From positions 558,001-622,000 of the forward strand of contig OZ345367.1 in assembly GCA_977006965.1 (NCBI GenBank): a stretch of DNA of 64,000 nucleotides. The letters are read 5' to 3'. The stretch comes from Phymatolithon calcareum (taxonomy: Eukaryota > Rhodophyta > Florideophyceae > Hapalidiales). Both the position numbers and the translations under genes were made by a program. Below are positions 30,680 through 43,666 of this stretch, piece after piece (the first letter of the stretch is position 1; every line of letters begins with the position of its first letter). The notes beneath the pieces were generated by a model. The model saw only the letters and a list, made by a program, of their open reading frames with translations. It did no database searches and had not been told where the DNA came from.

Positions 30680-33535
30680 TTTTCTTTCTTCTTGAAGCTC
30701 TCAGTTGCTCTGCAAGGGAAAGAAAAATAGAGAACGGATTGCGTAGACTCGAGTTTGCGGCACGCAGCTTTAGGAGTGATCTCCGATTACGGGATATGGT
30801 GATCTGACAAAGTAGAGTTTGTCCTGTGCGAGGTTTGTCGCCATGGGCATCAGAAGCATGAGACAGGGTCAACAGAGCACATTCGCTTGTTGACTATATG
30901 TACAACGATGGAGGTTTCGGGCATTGGAATTTGAATTTGGTGAAGAGCTTGTTATGGGAACTTGGAACGTGCTTTTAGAAATCTGGCACCAAAAGGGGTA
31001 CATATATGGGAAGTGGCATCGAAATATCATTCTTGTGTAACCAGTACAGTGGGCACAAAAATCGGCAGCTTTGTTCTCAACTCATGTTTTGGCTTCCGCA
31101 CGAATTTCCGACCATGAAGTATGGGTGGATCGCTCGTCTTGGTCATGCGTTCATACACAAGATGAATAACTAACGACCAGACCACAGCCGTCAGAACGAG
31201 AAAAGAGAGGGGATCAGTGATCGCGGAACAAACCTCTCCTCCAATTCCCAGACGATAGACGCCTTTCCTCTGAAGGAGATGCAGGAGAAGTGATAAAAAC
31301 TGGTGCAAACACTGGTGCTGTGCTTCTCATGCATTCCAAAATGTCACCAGAGTTGTATGTGCCACAATGAATGTCGTGGTCAGCGAAAATTTCGGGACAA
31401 TATGTCAATATGGCGCAATGAAAGCTGGCGCAGTGGAACATGCTGGAAGGCCCCTGGCAAGTTGCCAGTGGCAACCGCGCTCCAGAGTCGGGATTCCACC
31501 TATTTGAAAATGCACGCGCCAGGCAGTCTATTTGTCTGACAGTAGACTACCTGTACCTGGTGCGACAAAGAGTATGACGCCATTTGTCTAGGGTTAGCTC
31601 TTCATTCAAAGCATCAATTCTCGCTTCTGCGCTGCACGCATTCTGGGTGCGAGACGCACAGTTGTTGATTGATTGACTTTTGGAGTGGACCACACAAGGT
31701 GTTTTCACAGGACTGCACAGGCGTGGCGAATGAATGCGGTGGAGGAAGTGGAGTGAATTTTTCGATTATGGTTTGAAGTGCAATCGCAGAATGGACCTGA
31801 ATGAACACAGGGCTTTCGTGGAGCAAGGTACAGTTTACACCTACAGTAATATAAAGCACTTGTCTGTGCGGGAACCTGCGCGATGTGCGTTTTTCTCTTG
31901 GCGCTGAGTTGTACGCAGCCTGGCCGTCGACGATGACAATGGCGTCTTGTATTAGCACTCCGGCGAGCAGCAGTGCAATCTTTCATCCAATTCGTACAGT
32001 AAACATGAACTTTTGATAGCCCGTAGACGCATCATAAAAGATCTGAAAGGCAAACGCTTGCCTTTCTCTCTATTTTTCTTTAATGTACCAACACACTGAC
32101 TGGGAAGCCTCTACTGTGGCATTGCTGACACCCAAACCCAGATAGAAACAGCCAAGCCTCCAGTATGGTAGGTTGCCAACTTACGCCGTAAAGGGGACAC
32201 CGGGCACCTCAATAAAATGACTATTTACGCTAACACCCGGAGCATCGAGTGCCGTTCTATATACCAACATGATGTTGATATTTAAAACGCCCTTAGATGG
32301 AAAGCCGTATACCCGATGATCGTTTGCATGACGTCGCAGTATGTTGAAGCTCGAATCATGCTTGCATTTCTTAAATATAAAGGCTTTCTATGGAAACGTT
32401 AAGTAGGTACGGCGTACGTACTGTACGGTACGCAAGATTTTGAATGGTCGTGTCTCTACCCGGGAACTTGATTCAGACACTCTAGGGATACTGTACAGAC
32501 TCATTATGATACGACTACAGACAAAGTCTTCGATGAGATTTGCAACGCGGCATCATGCCGGCCGATCCATGAAGAAACATAAAAATCGAGGGAAATTCCT
32601 GCACAGCCATGGCTGGCAGTCATTCCATGGAAATCTCGATTGTTGACGTTCAACAAGCAACAAACCGCGCAATAATAACTTTGATGTACCTTCTCTGTAA
32701 CCTTGGATACTGTACAGTACTGTACACTTTGAACTATCGGCTGGGCTTCTCCCCTGCAAACTTTTTGCGCAGGGAGGTCACCACTCTATGATAAGTGTAC
32801 GTATCATATCATGCACTGAGCACTCATGTATGATATAGCCCTCATAAACACCTATCGTAATGCAATGCGCACTATTGTACAGTGATATGGCCTAACAAAC
32901 AAGTTTGGGCAATTGCATCACAGTTAAAACTCCCAAAGAAGGAATGCTGCTGTGCACAGCTGCAATTTAGGAACTGAAGACTCCACTCCTAAAGGATTAC
33001 CAGAACCATTTCGATGTACAGCAGAATAGCAAGCATATTCTACGGATTCTGAAAAAGGTGCTCAATAGGTCGTCTGGATACGTCCCAGCAGCACATAATA
33101 CCCAATTGTCGTGTTTTGACGACGAGCCAAATTAGAACGGACCGAAGTCGCTTATAAGATCTGTAGCGCGCCCAGGGTTCACGCGAGTACAACCAAGGCA
33201 AAGAAAGCAGTTCAGGTGATGTACCTCGGATGGGCCGCTGATTGCTTAGCTTCGCACTTTTTTACCTTTGGGCATATTCGCCCTTCTATCCCTGTCGCTC
33301 TCTGTGCCTCAATGGCTAACTCACGGCGTTTCGCGTCGACGTGTAGTAATTTATGAGACAAGGGACACACGGAAAGTGTTACACGTCAGTATCGCGCTGC
33401 CTCATCGGTGACCCTCCCACGTACAGTATACATGACTGGTCAGAGCCATCGACACGATCAAGAACTATTGTGGGACGACGTTTCATTTCACTAACAAACA
33501 ATTATTGTCAAGCGCCAAATTCTACCAAACCCGTC
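30680..33535. other. Gene-free spacer (2.9 kb)
   Basis: No domain-bearing frame. The GTAC-rich motif is frequent: a perfect TACTGTACAGTA at 32708-32719, and related sequence near 32410-32432 and 32490. No RNA gene recognised. Confidence 0.5.
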
Positions 33536-34417
33536 ATGTTTCGCCTGGCTTGCTCCCTTCTCTTCTTCGCCATCCTAACCGATGCCCACCTCCCTTACTT
33601 CGAGACTGAGCGTCTTCGTCAAAACAACTTCGACTGCACCTCGTGGGCATGTTGGAAACCAACTGAAGATTTCTCCGCCGCAGCTCCGTTCGACATTCTT
33701 GCTGAAATTAACGCCGGACTTTTCCCCGGGGAGACCAGAAATCCAACCTCTTCACTCTTTGTAACCTCTCGTCTGAACGGCGAAAACGACGTCGACTACT
33801 TCCTCTTTAACAAGACCGACAGTAATGAAACCAGCTTGCTTGGCTACACCATTCTTCATGAATGTGACTCTTATAAAAATGTTTTCCTGACCACCGCTCT
33901 CATGGGACCTTTGGACACAGTCGACGGCAATGGCATATTGGTATTCTCACCGCCTACAGGTGACGAACCTTTTGAGGTCCCAAAGGGCTATGGCGTCTTG
34001 ACGAACAAGCCGATAACGGTCGGAAAACGACCCCGCTTTTGCACTCCCGAAACTGGCAACTGTTGGTATTTGCCCGTCGGGTACGACGAATTCTGTGTCG
34101 AAAATTATTCCGACGAAGTTTGCGCTACAAATCCAGGTGTCATTACCGTGCAGGGAGTAACACAACCAGGAAAGTACATATTCGTTGTGTACAACCCCAG
34201 AACTAAGACGCAAGAAGTGATGTGTCCGGGTTGGCAAACAATGATGTGTCCATGGTGGCGTCATAGAAGGTGCAGGAAGTCGCGATTTGTTGATTACGCC
34301 TTCGTCACTGGCACTGAGGATAATTTCGTGCCGTCGGATTTTGCCAGATTTTCCTACATTCAACAATTTATATCATCTGGCCGGTTGGTCGCGTTTCAAT
34401 GCGAGGTTCCGTTTTAG
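33536..34417 (+). CDS. Secreted protein with multiple cysteines, unknown family
   Basis: The open frame begins at 33353, but the ATG at 33536 starts a classic signal peptide (MFRLACSLLFFAILTDA, likely cleaved before HLPYF), so this start was chosen; 293 residues, intronless. The mature part contains 13 cysteines in short clusters (CTSWACW, CTPETGNCWY, CVENYSDEVC, CPGWQTMMCPWW), suggesting several disulfides. N-glycosylation sequons occur (for example NKT and NET in the FNKTDSNETS stretch). No membrane segment after the signal, no GPI-like tail and no recognisable catalytic motif. The 'GKYIFVVYNPRTK' segment looks like an edge of a beta sandwich. It is likely an extracellular or cell-wall protein; the function is unknown. 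Confidence 0.75.
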   Translation: MFRLACSLLFFAILTDAHLPYFETERLRQNNFDCTSWACWKPTEDFSAAAPFDILAEINAGLFPGETRNPTSSLFVTSRLNGENDVDYFLFNKTDSNETSLLGYTILHECDSYKNVFLTTALMGPLDTVDGNGILVFSPPTGDEPFEVPKGYGVLTNKPITVGKRPRFCTPETGNCWYLPVGYDEFCVENYSDEVCATNPGVITVQGVTQPGKYIFVVYNPRTKTQEVMCPGWQTMMCPWWRHRRCRKSRFVDYAFVTGTEDNFVPSDFARFSYIQQFISSGRLVAFQCEVPF

Positions 34418-35416
34418 ATAGACTGCTTACCTCTTTTAGGAGCTCACGCTCTTAGCCTAGATTCAGTATCTGAGGCCTCTACAATGCATAGTAGGGCAAT
34501 GGCTGAACATAACACTTTTCACTAGACCTCCCATCAACAGTCGCATTTGTTGGAACGCCATCCTATTTTCATTCATACACCTGCGACAGGCGCTGGTGGT
34601 CATCAAAGTAATAAAACGAACGATTGGAGTGGGAGGGGATTACTGATGCTAAAAGATCCACGGAAATCTTCTCCGAGTAAGTATACTGCCCTGCAAACGC
34701 TCGATTTTCCAATTACCTGCATTCACATCATGACATCCTTCCCCTAGGTGCATGACCAAAATCAGCTATCACGCACGCCGAAAGGGCGACCACATTATGC
34801 CTGTCTGTTCATCCTCTGCCGTAGCCAGCGTTCTCGACACTGCTCATTGCAGTGGCCGCGATGACGAGTTCACAGGACACAGGCGAAAATTATGATCTTG
34901 TTGTAAAGCACATAAGAGAATCACTTCGCATCCATTAGTGTGACATGTGCGAGGCGCACCGAGAGATTATTGTTGACAGGGCGCAACAACGCTACTGTTT
35001 CACCAGATTAGACACAGGAGAGTGTGTCTCGCCTGCTATACTGCAGCGCCAAGGGCACGACTGCGCGACGCTTTTTCTGCGCGCGACGACGACGACGACG
35101 ACGATCAGGGAGCGTCGCACGTTTTCACGGTTGTTTTCACGATTGCGGGAAGAAAAATTTTCTTGAGGTGAACGGATGCCTGTTCGTGTCCGAACGGGCA
35201 CCTTTTCGCTCGAATGGTTAGAACGGGAAAATATTAATATTTCTGGAAAACATGTGAAATATTACCCATTTTTTCCAGAATATATTTTGCTCAAAATTTT
35301 TTTCAATCTCTACTTCGTTATAATCATCAGCTCCCTCGGGTTAATAGGCGTAGTTGGACCTCGCAACCTATCGGTGCAGGGAGGAGAACGCATCGAGCCG
35401 CGTTTATGTGGGAAAG
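34418..35416. other. Spacer before DCP2
   Basis: No gene. A (GAC)6 trinucleotide repeat lies at 35085-35103. An AT-rich patch with small hairpins occurs at about 35225-35300. Confidence 0.5.
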
Positions 35417-36670
35417 ATGGCCGATGAGCAGAACCTTAACGAGGTTCTCGATGATCTGTGCGCTCGATTTCTGGTGAATCTACCATCCAGTGAGTACGAG
35501 AGTTTCGAACGACTCTTTTTCGCTATCGAATCCGCGCACTGGTTCTACGAAGATTTCTATCGAGAAAAGAACCTGAGACTACCGAAGCTGCCCCTGAAAG
35601 CATTTGCCGCGCGCCTTTTCAATCACACCCCGCTGCTGCAGCCTTACCGCGATGAAGTGGACCGTCTCACCTCCGAGTTCAAGTCATACAAACAGGAGGT
35701 GCCGACATGTGGGGCTGCCATGCTGAACAGAACACTTGACAAAGTCTTGCTGGTGCGCGGGTGGGGAAGCAGTGCCAAATGGGGATTTCCGAAGGGCAAA
35801 GTTGCAAAAGATGAAACGGAATTGCAAGCCGCTATTCGGGAGGTGTTGGAGGAGACTGGGTTTGACCTGACAGATTACGTCGATGATTCGACGTACTACA
35901 TAGACTCCATGACATTTGGACGCTTAAACCGAATATTCGTCGTCCCTGGGATACCTGAAGATGCGCACTTTGTAACTCAAACGCGGAAGGAGATTTCAGA
36001 CATTGCCTGGGTTCCTGTCTCTACTTTGCCTGAATTTCAGAAAAAGAACGCGCGGCAGGCGCAGTCACAACAGGAAGTCTCACACGATCCCTCTGTCATT
36101 CCGTCCAACAAGATGTATTTTCACGTTGCGCCGTACACAGTGCGTTTACGGGCGTGGATCAAGCGGCAGCGGAAAAGAGGCGGCGATGGTCCACGAGGCT
36201 CGAAATCCACCACTCCAGCACGGAAGAATGGCGGTGCCGAAAATGGCGATAGAACGGACAGAGGGGACAGAGGAAGGAAGTCGGATAAAGGGCAGAGCTC
36301 TGACCCCACTCGCGTGCCACAAGGAAGCCCTCCGCGAGGTAAGCGCAACAAGAAGGACAAGCGTAAACAGGAGAACAGGGATGTGGAGACGTTTGGATCT
36401 GGGGGAAATGGCGGGGCACTTAGTGCTGCTGAACGAGACTCTATGTTCCAGAAATACGTCCGTGACGCGGACAAGCGCGCGAAGGAACTGAGTCTGGGTG
36501 AGGACATGTGGCCTACTACGTTAACAGGCAAACCGCTGGCCGCGAGCGGGGCTCTGGATGAGGAACAGAGCGGGCAGATGTTGAATGTGGAGAGCGAGCA
36601 GACGCAGAATGAGGAAGAGCCATTATTCACGTTCGACAAGAAAGCTATATTGGCTCGAATGCTAGGTTGA
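35417..36670 (+). CDS. DCP2: mRNA-decapping enzyme DCP2 (Nudix hydrolase)
   Basis: Intronless, 417 residues from the ATG at 35417 (MADEQNLNEVLDDLCARFLV). It hydrolyses the 5' m7G cap of mRNA in the cytoplasm. The N-terminal regulatory domain (~1-95) includes the typical 'ARFLVNLPSSE' and 'E-AHWFYEDFYR' motifs. The Nudix domain (~96-245) has a complete Nudix box G-x5-E-x7-R-E-U-x-E-E-x-G-U at residues 127-149 (G127, E133, R141 E142, E145 E146, G148). Box B follows, then a Lys/Arg/Gly-rich disordered tail (~260-330) and an acidic C-terminus ending with a short hydrophobic patch (FDKKAILARML). All Nudix-box metal-binding residues appear present. It is predicted to work downstream of CCR4-NOT deadenylation. 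Confidence 0.95.
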   Translation: MADEQNLNEVLDDLCARFLVNLPSSEYESFERLFFAIESAHWFYEDFYREKNLRLPKLPLKAFAARLFNHTPLLQPYRDEVDRLTSEFKSYKQEVPTCGAAMLNRTLDKVLLVRGWGSSAKWGFPKGKVAKDETELQAAIREVLEETGFDLTDYVDDSTYYIDSMTFGRLNRIFVVPGIPEDAHFVTQTRKEISDIAWVPVSTLPEFQKKNARQAQSQQEVSHDPSVIPSNKMYFHVAPYTVRLRAWIKRQRKRGGDGPRGSKSTTPARKNGGAENGDRTDRGDRGRKSDKGQSSDPTRVPQGSPPRGKRNKKDKRKQENRDVETFGSGGNGGALSAAERDSMFQKYVRDADKRAKELSLGEDMWPTTLTGKPLAASGALDEEQSGQMLNVESEQTQNEEEPLFTFDKKAILARMLG

Positions 36671-37392
36671 TTGTGTACCATGGAGATATTTCACTTGAAG
36701 TCTGGACTTGAAGTCTGGATAGCCACGATTATATCTTTTGTTCAGATGTACGTGGATCAGACGATCGAAAGGCCGTGTGCCGTATATTGTACTGTATCTA
36801 ACAGTTTGTAGCAAGCGTGACTGGTAAGGGTAATTTATATGTGAAGGATGCCTGTGCAAAGTGATTGGAGTGGCGACGGGCAACTTGGCAGGTTGGGATA
36901 TTCTTCGTTATGAGTGCTGGAGACTTTCTTCAGGTGCAAAGTAAATTTGTGCAGTGGGACCAAGGCTCCTACTTGGCCAAAACGTGTTACTCATGGCGTT
37001 ATGTGTCGATTGGTTGAAACTATAAACATATCGATGATATGCAAGTGAAAATAAGGCGTTTTGGGACAGAACACAGTAGCAACTGTGGCACAGATTTCAA
37101 TCCTAACATCGCTTTCAAATTCTGGTCGTGGTAAGGCGAATAAATAATTGTCGTATCCACGATGAAAATATCAATTGAGATGAACTTTGACACCAAGCCT
37201 ATCTCGAAGACAGACACCCATCTCCGCAATGTCACTGTACGGTCCTTGCAGTCACGCAAAACTGTGATATAGCACGCCTTCTAGAACATGAAAGTTGTTT
37301 TTCAATACATAAACCGAGGGTAAACTTCCGCACAAGGATTTCTTTTGGAGTGGTTTCTCAAAAAAACACTTCACTTCGTTCCCTGTTCTATC

Positions 37393-37446
37393 ACTCTGGC
37401 CCAAACTCTTTAGGGAAAATGGAGAGATCGAGGAGGCAAAACTCCA
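37393..37446 (+). repeat. One-armed copy of the foldback repeat
   Basis: This 54-bp segment matches one arm of the foldback at 37789-37945 (shared ACTCTGGCCCAAACTC, then a GGGAAAATGGAGAG-like stretch and GGAGGCAAAAC), with small differences. No opposing arm was found nearby. Confidence 0.7.
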
Positions 37447-37788
37447 AATACAACAACCACATGTCCGTCAGAGTAAAATATGTAAGTCCCAAAGCGCCAA
37501 ATCGGGTCGACGGTCCTCTCCTCTATGTAACCTCTGACGAATTCGATTGTCTTGAGGGGCAGCTGAAGCAGATAAAGGCCATGAGGCATGCAGATGCCTT
37601 CCCGGAAGCCGCTGCGAATTGGGCTACCTGTCCCACCAACCCCAATTCGACGTACAGCTCACCCTCCGGTCAAAACAATTGCTGTGGGGAACACATCAGA
37701 AGCCAACTTGAGTAGATCTAGAAAACTATACTCAGCGTTGAGTAGTAGAAGGCACTTTTCGAATAAACTCCGTGTGGTCGTTGTACAA

Positions 37789-37945
37789 CACCTTTCTTAA
37801 CTCTGGCCCAAACTCGATCGCGAAAATGGGGAGAGAATTAGGAGGCAAAACGCCATATTATGGAGCAGCTGTTATGGCGTTTTGCATACTACTTCTCTCC
37901 ATTTTCGCGATCTAGTTTGGGCCAGAGTTCAAGTCAAGAAAGGTG
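37789..37945. repeat. Foldback (MITE-like) element, ~70-nt inverted arms
   Basis: The left arm (37789-37857) and right arm (37873-37945) are inverted copies with a few substitutions and one 3-nt and one 1-nt gap. Both begin CACCTTTCTT from their outer ends and reach GCAAAACGCCATA at the inner ends; the loop is about 15 nt. No clear target-site duplication. The size and structure fit a non-autonomous foldback or MITE. Confidence 0.85.
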
Positions 37946-38760
37946 GTGAAGCCGTTCACATGGCTTGCCCTGACTAGTTGTTCGTGGCCAGCACGACCAG
38001 CACTTTTCTCTCGGGTTTTGGGACAGCAGAGATTCGACATGCGGACTGTGATTTATCAAATATCGCAGATCTGCTTTCTAATTTGCAGACCACAACTTTC
38101 AAATCCGATGGCAAAGAATTGACAATCAGATTTGGGTGGGTACAAGCCGCAGCGGTCTCTGCCCACCATTCACATCTCAGGATATCTTGCTCATGCCTGC
38201 TGTGCATCCCAGTAAAAATCCACGCAGGCGCACACATCTGTGGAACGCACTGTCCACTCCACCTCCCCGCTCTTCAACCTGCCCGTCTTGCAATGCCTAT
38301 GGCTACAGTCCTGTAGTTGTTTTCTGTCTCTATGCTGTCAGCTCCACAGCCCCCTTGTCCCCACAATGAGCTCTAAACCAGACCCTAAACTAGAGAATCC
38401 GCAGTCTGGTTCCAATGTTCACAGGGAGCAGAGAGCGGTTTCCTCAATCCATATCTTGCCACGTGAGTTTACTGCTCACTGCTTTTTGTGCTTCGACATA
38501 AAAAAGCTGAACCCGAGGCATAGAATCCAGGCAAAACTTTGCATGGCGAAGTGATGCTGTCTCGGTTCATGATGTAGCATTAAAATTCCGAATCCTCTTC
38601 CTGACTATGGCGATGCAAACAAGAGGCTGTAAATGAAAGCGAAGGCAATTCTCTCTCATGAGAACGGAAAGCTTAAACAACTGTCATCGCGTTATTCATA
38701 GTGCACACTGTTAGAGCTCTACAGTGCTTCAATTCATGAGAAGGGGAGTCTAGGAAGCAG

Positions 38761-38940
38761 AGACGGTAGTAGGGAAGCATACGGTTTTCCCACCCCATCC
38801 GTATTTCAACATGGAACAGTGGTGGACTAATCACTAGTCGATGACGTGCCCATCCGAAACGTGAAACAGCTCGCCATGTCGCAAAGGATAGAAATAGCCT
38901 CTCCTGGGGAAAATGTACAATAAAATACAATACAATACAG
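38761..38940 (+). mobile_element. LINE 3' remnant, copy C (truncated)
   Basis: The end of this segment (CGCAAAGGATAGAAATAG then CTCTGGGGAA-like sequence and an ATACAATACAATACAG tail) aligns with the end of copy B (TCACAAAGGATAGAAGAG..., tail ACAATACAATAC). A short internal deletion removes most of the DR--W--LRPS codons. The translated part DDVPIRNVKQLAMSQRIE fits the LINE C-terminal pattern. Confidence 0.5.
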
Positions 38941-39303
38941 TTCAATAATATCAATGGTAAACAAGAAAGATATCTATCTCCGTGAGGAGCGCGACATCGG
39001 GCATTCTTCGTATTTTAAAGGATACTGGGAATTAGCTCCTATATTTTATCCACTCTCCATTGGTGATTCCCCGCATCTGCGACGATGCCTCAGGCTGCAG
39101 AGGACCAGTCCTTGCAAGGAAAACGGCCCTTAGGTTGAGATTCCGCTCTTCCTCCCTTGTGCACCTTCACAAAATTATGTCTATCATGTCAGCTTCCGGG
39201 CCATAGAATGCTGAGGGTGACTATGGTAGAGAATTCCACGTCTACGTTCAATACATTCTATATGCCTTTTATCTTTGCCTATTCAAACTTAAATTCCATG
39301 ATT

Positions 39304-39530
39304 TTGTTGTCGCGATAAATCTCACATCTCTCTCACCATTAGTCACAACACTGTACATAAGACCATCGAGATTGCTTCTCCATTAGATTGCGATCATCCG
39401 AGACCGTCAAAAACGTCAAGGAACACCATTACGACGGAACAAACGACCCAGTTGGCACACCTTGTTGAGGATGCCAAAGCCTCTCTCCGCATACAATATA
39501 CACATGCGGGATCACGTGCAAAAGGTAAGA
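39304..39530 (+). pseudogene. Possible transposase helix-turn-helix fragment
   Basis: An ATG-less open stretch translates to a Tc1/mariner-like DNA-binding pattern: ISHNTVHKTIEIAS, then RPSKTSRNTITTEQTTQLAH and LVEDAKASLRIQY. The 'IS-NTV-KTI' recognition helix followed by a '-RPSK-S---I---Q---L--LV' linker is typical of such transposase N-termini. It is followed by a possible GTAAG donor and no catalytic DDE domain, so at best it is a fragment. Confidence 0.3.
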
Positions 39531-40084
39531 GTTTCGCCCCCACGTCGATCCTTTCGACTCAACCTGCTTTGCTGCGCATAATATGGCTTTATTTTTTCTC
39601 CATGCTAACGAAGTCCTTTCCCTCTTATGTCAGCTCAAAACTACCGAGCAGAGTGATGGATCGTACCCTGACCACCAGACAGCTTTCAAACAGGCGGCAG
39701 ATGACTGGAGCTACTGTCTCTTAAACAACAAACGCAACGAAGCAAGTGATGGAGCCGGGTCTAGTGATCAAAGTCCTCGATGTGATTGTTCGTAACAGAA
39801 TCCTATACCAACATTTTTAAGGTAAGGGGACGGCTGCCGGGGGAAGAACGCGTTTCAATTCTCATCTGCGTAGTGCAAACCTTGTAAACTAAAAAAAAGC
39901 GAGGGAATGAATAATAAAATGTCCGCTTTACTACCCACATTTTGTGAACCACCTGTCCTCAGATGTTCATCCCTCTTTAGAACAAGGATATGTATTGGCG
40001 GACATTAATCGCAATGTAGATGTGCAGAGCCGAATAGTAGCAGAAGAGGCCTGAGATCCCACACTCGACTTCATTCTGCGCGAC

Positions 40085-40327
40085 AGAGATCAATGATGGA
40101 ATTGGCTTGTACATATGCTACGCATGAACGAGCACCGCATGCTTCACCAGGTGCTACCCCTTTTTGTCAAACCAACCCCGGAATCAATCTTAAGCGGCGT
40201 GCTCAACCTAGGAGTGCAAATAACTCTTAATATCACAAAGGATAGAAGAGAATGGAGAAAACTTAGACCCTCGAACCTCTGCTAACCGCGCTCTGGGGAA
40301 TGCATAATACAACACAATACAATACTT
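40085..40327 (+). mobile_element. LINE 3' remnant, copy B
   Basis: A continuous frame reads NWLVHMLRMNEHRMLHQVL, then a segment ending GVQITLNITKDRREWRKL and RPSNLC with a stop at 40283-40285. This is the LINE 'W-GH-LRM' motif after reverse transcriptase and the C-terminal 'DR-EWR-L' ending. The 3' end has an AATAC-type short-repeat tail (CACAATACAATAC). An upstream stop precedes the motif; it is a truncated copy. Confidence 0.65.
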
Positions 40328-41745
40328 GCAAAGCGCAACTGGCAGAAACAAATCGTTCTAACCATGCATGTCTGCATGGCTACGCCGCTGCATGCATTCC
40401 TTCCATGGCACGTGACGAACTGTACGCTTCTGTACGACCCTCCGTCAGGGTGCCAGGTGGACGAACAGTACAGGTTGACCTCATGAATTAATACACTGCT
40501 GAGTATCTACGCGAAGAGCTTCGGCTGTACTTCCAATCGGCCACCTTCCCACTTCACATTATGAATGAGCCGTAAGTGCCAGGATCTATTTGCGGCTTGT
40601 TTCTATTTGCATGTGCGACGATATGTTCATTCTCTTTCGAGCGAGAACTTATTGCAAAGTCGCAAAATCACCTCAACAACAACTGGTTTTGGCAGCCGTT
40701 TAGTTTGCTCAACCAATGCTTCTATGTTGTCTCGAAATCACAGGTAATAATCTGTGGTCTCTCGCAAGATTGAAAGTCACTGAGGCGTTCAAAAGACTCC
40801 ATGCAGCGAGGCGACGGCACTAGGTTCAGGGTAATATATTCCTGACGCACGCAACTGTTAGACGCTGCACGCGGCATTCGGCCCATCCGTGTGACGAGAT
40901 CAACCATGATTTTGGGGCTAGTTTTTTGCTCTAATCTTAAAACTACGCGTGTATCTTTTCATGAAATGCGTTGAGGAATGAAACAGATTGTATGGCGCTT
41001 TCACTCCGCCACGACCATGCGTGTATGCACGCTTTGGTCTTGCTCTGGAAAGGGGCTGGATGCTACTCTACTGGTTGTTTCAATGCGTCAATTTGCGAAT
41101 AGCCACAACGAAGTGTTAGACTTACGTGAAGTCCATGTCTTCGCCATCAGAAGTTTAGTTGGGTGCAACGAAACGTCCATCTGGCGAAAGTCCTTATAAT
41201 TTGTAAAAATCAGAGTCGAGGAAAGGGTGCACTAGCAAGAAAACATGTGGCTAGGAATGACTTACGGGCAAGCGGACAGACAGACACACCGACTCATCAC
41301 GGGTTTACCTTCCAAATATCAGCTATGTGCGCAGGCCATTGCGCAGGGTCGGCAATGGATGCCTATGCGTGACAAGTGTATCTTGAAAGTACGAATGCAG
41401 CGTTACGCACTCCCACAGCAGCCCAGCGCACACATCCACTGCAATGCCGCGCAGCGTAGACAACAACGCATATGTGAATATAGACATATGGTATGCTACA
41501 CAAGCAGGATTGAAGGAATGGGCTTGCGGGTGTCTCCTCCTGACACAACGTTTAGATATATGTGGGAAGGTAATCGCAAAAATTTTCCGTGTCCTCAACG
41601 TGCGCCAGGAAAATGAAAAACCCTGAAAGGATGTAGCTTGGAAAATTTGGTACATTGTTCAAGTAACCACAAAACTTCCCCTAAGCAGCGGGCAGAGGAA
41701 AACCCCAAAAAGAATTACAGTCACAGCCACTGTGACGCTTTCTCG

Positions 41746-43666
<1,921 letters not shown>

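Larger units (their letters stand above)
36671..41745. other. Gene-free, transposon-derived stretch (5.1 kb)
   Basis: No full-length gene. Identified within it: a one-armed copy (37393-37446) and a two-armed foldback (37789-37945) of the same repeat, LINE remnants at 38761-38940 and 40085-40327, and a possible transposase helix-turn-helix fragment at 39304-39530. The remaining frames look like noise. Confidence 0.6.
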
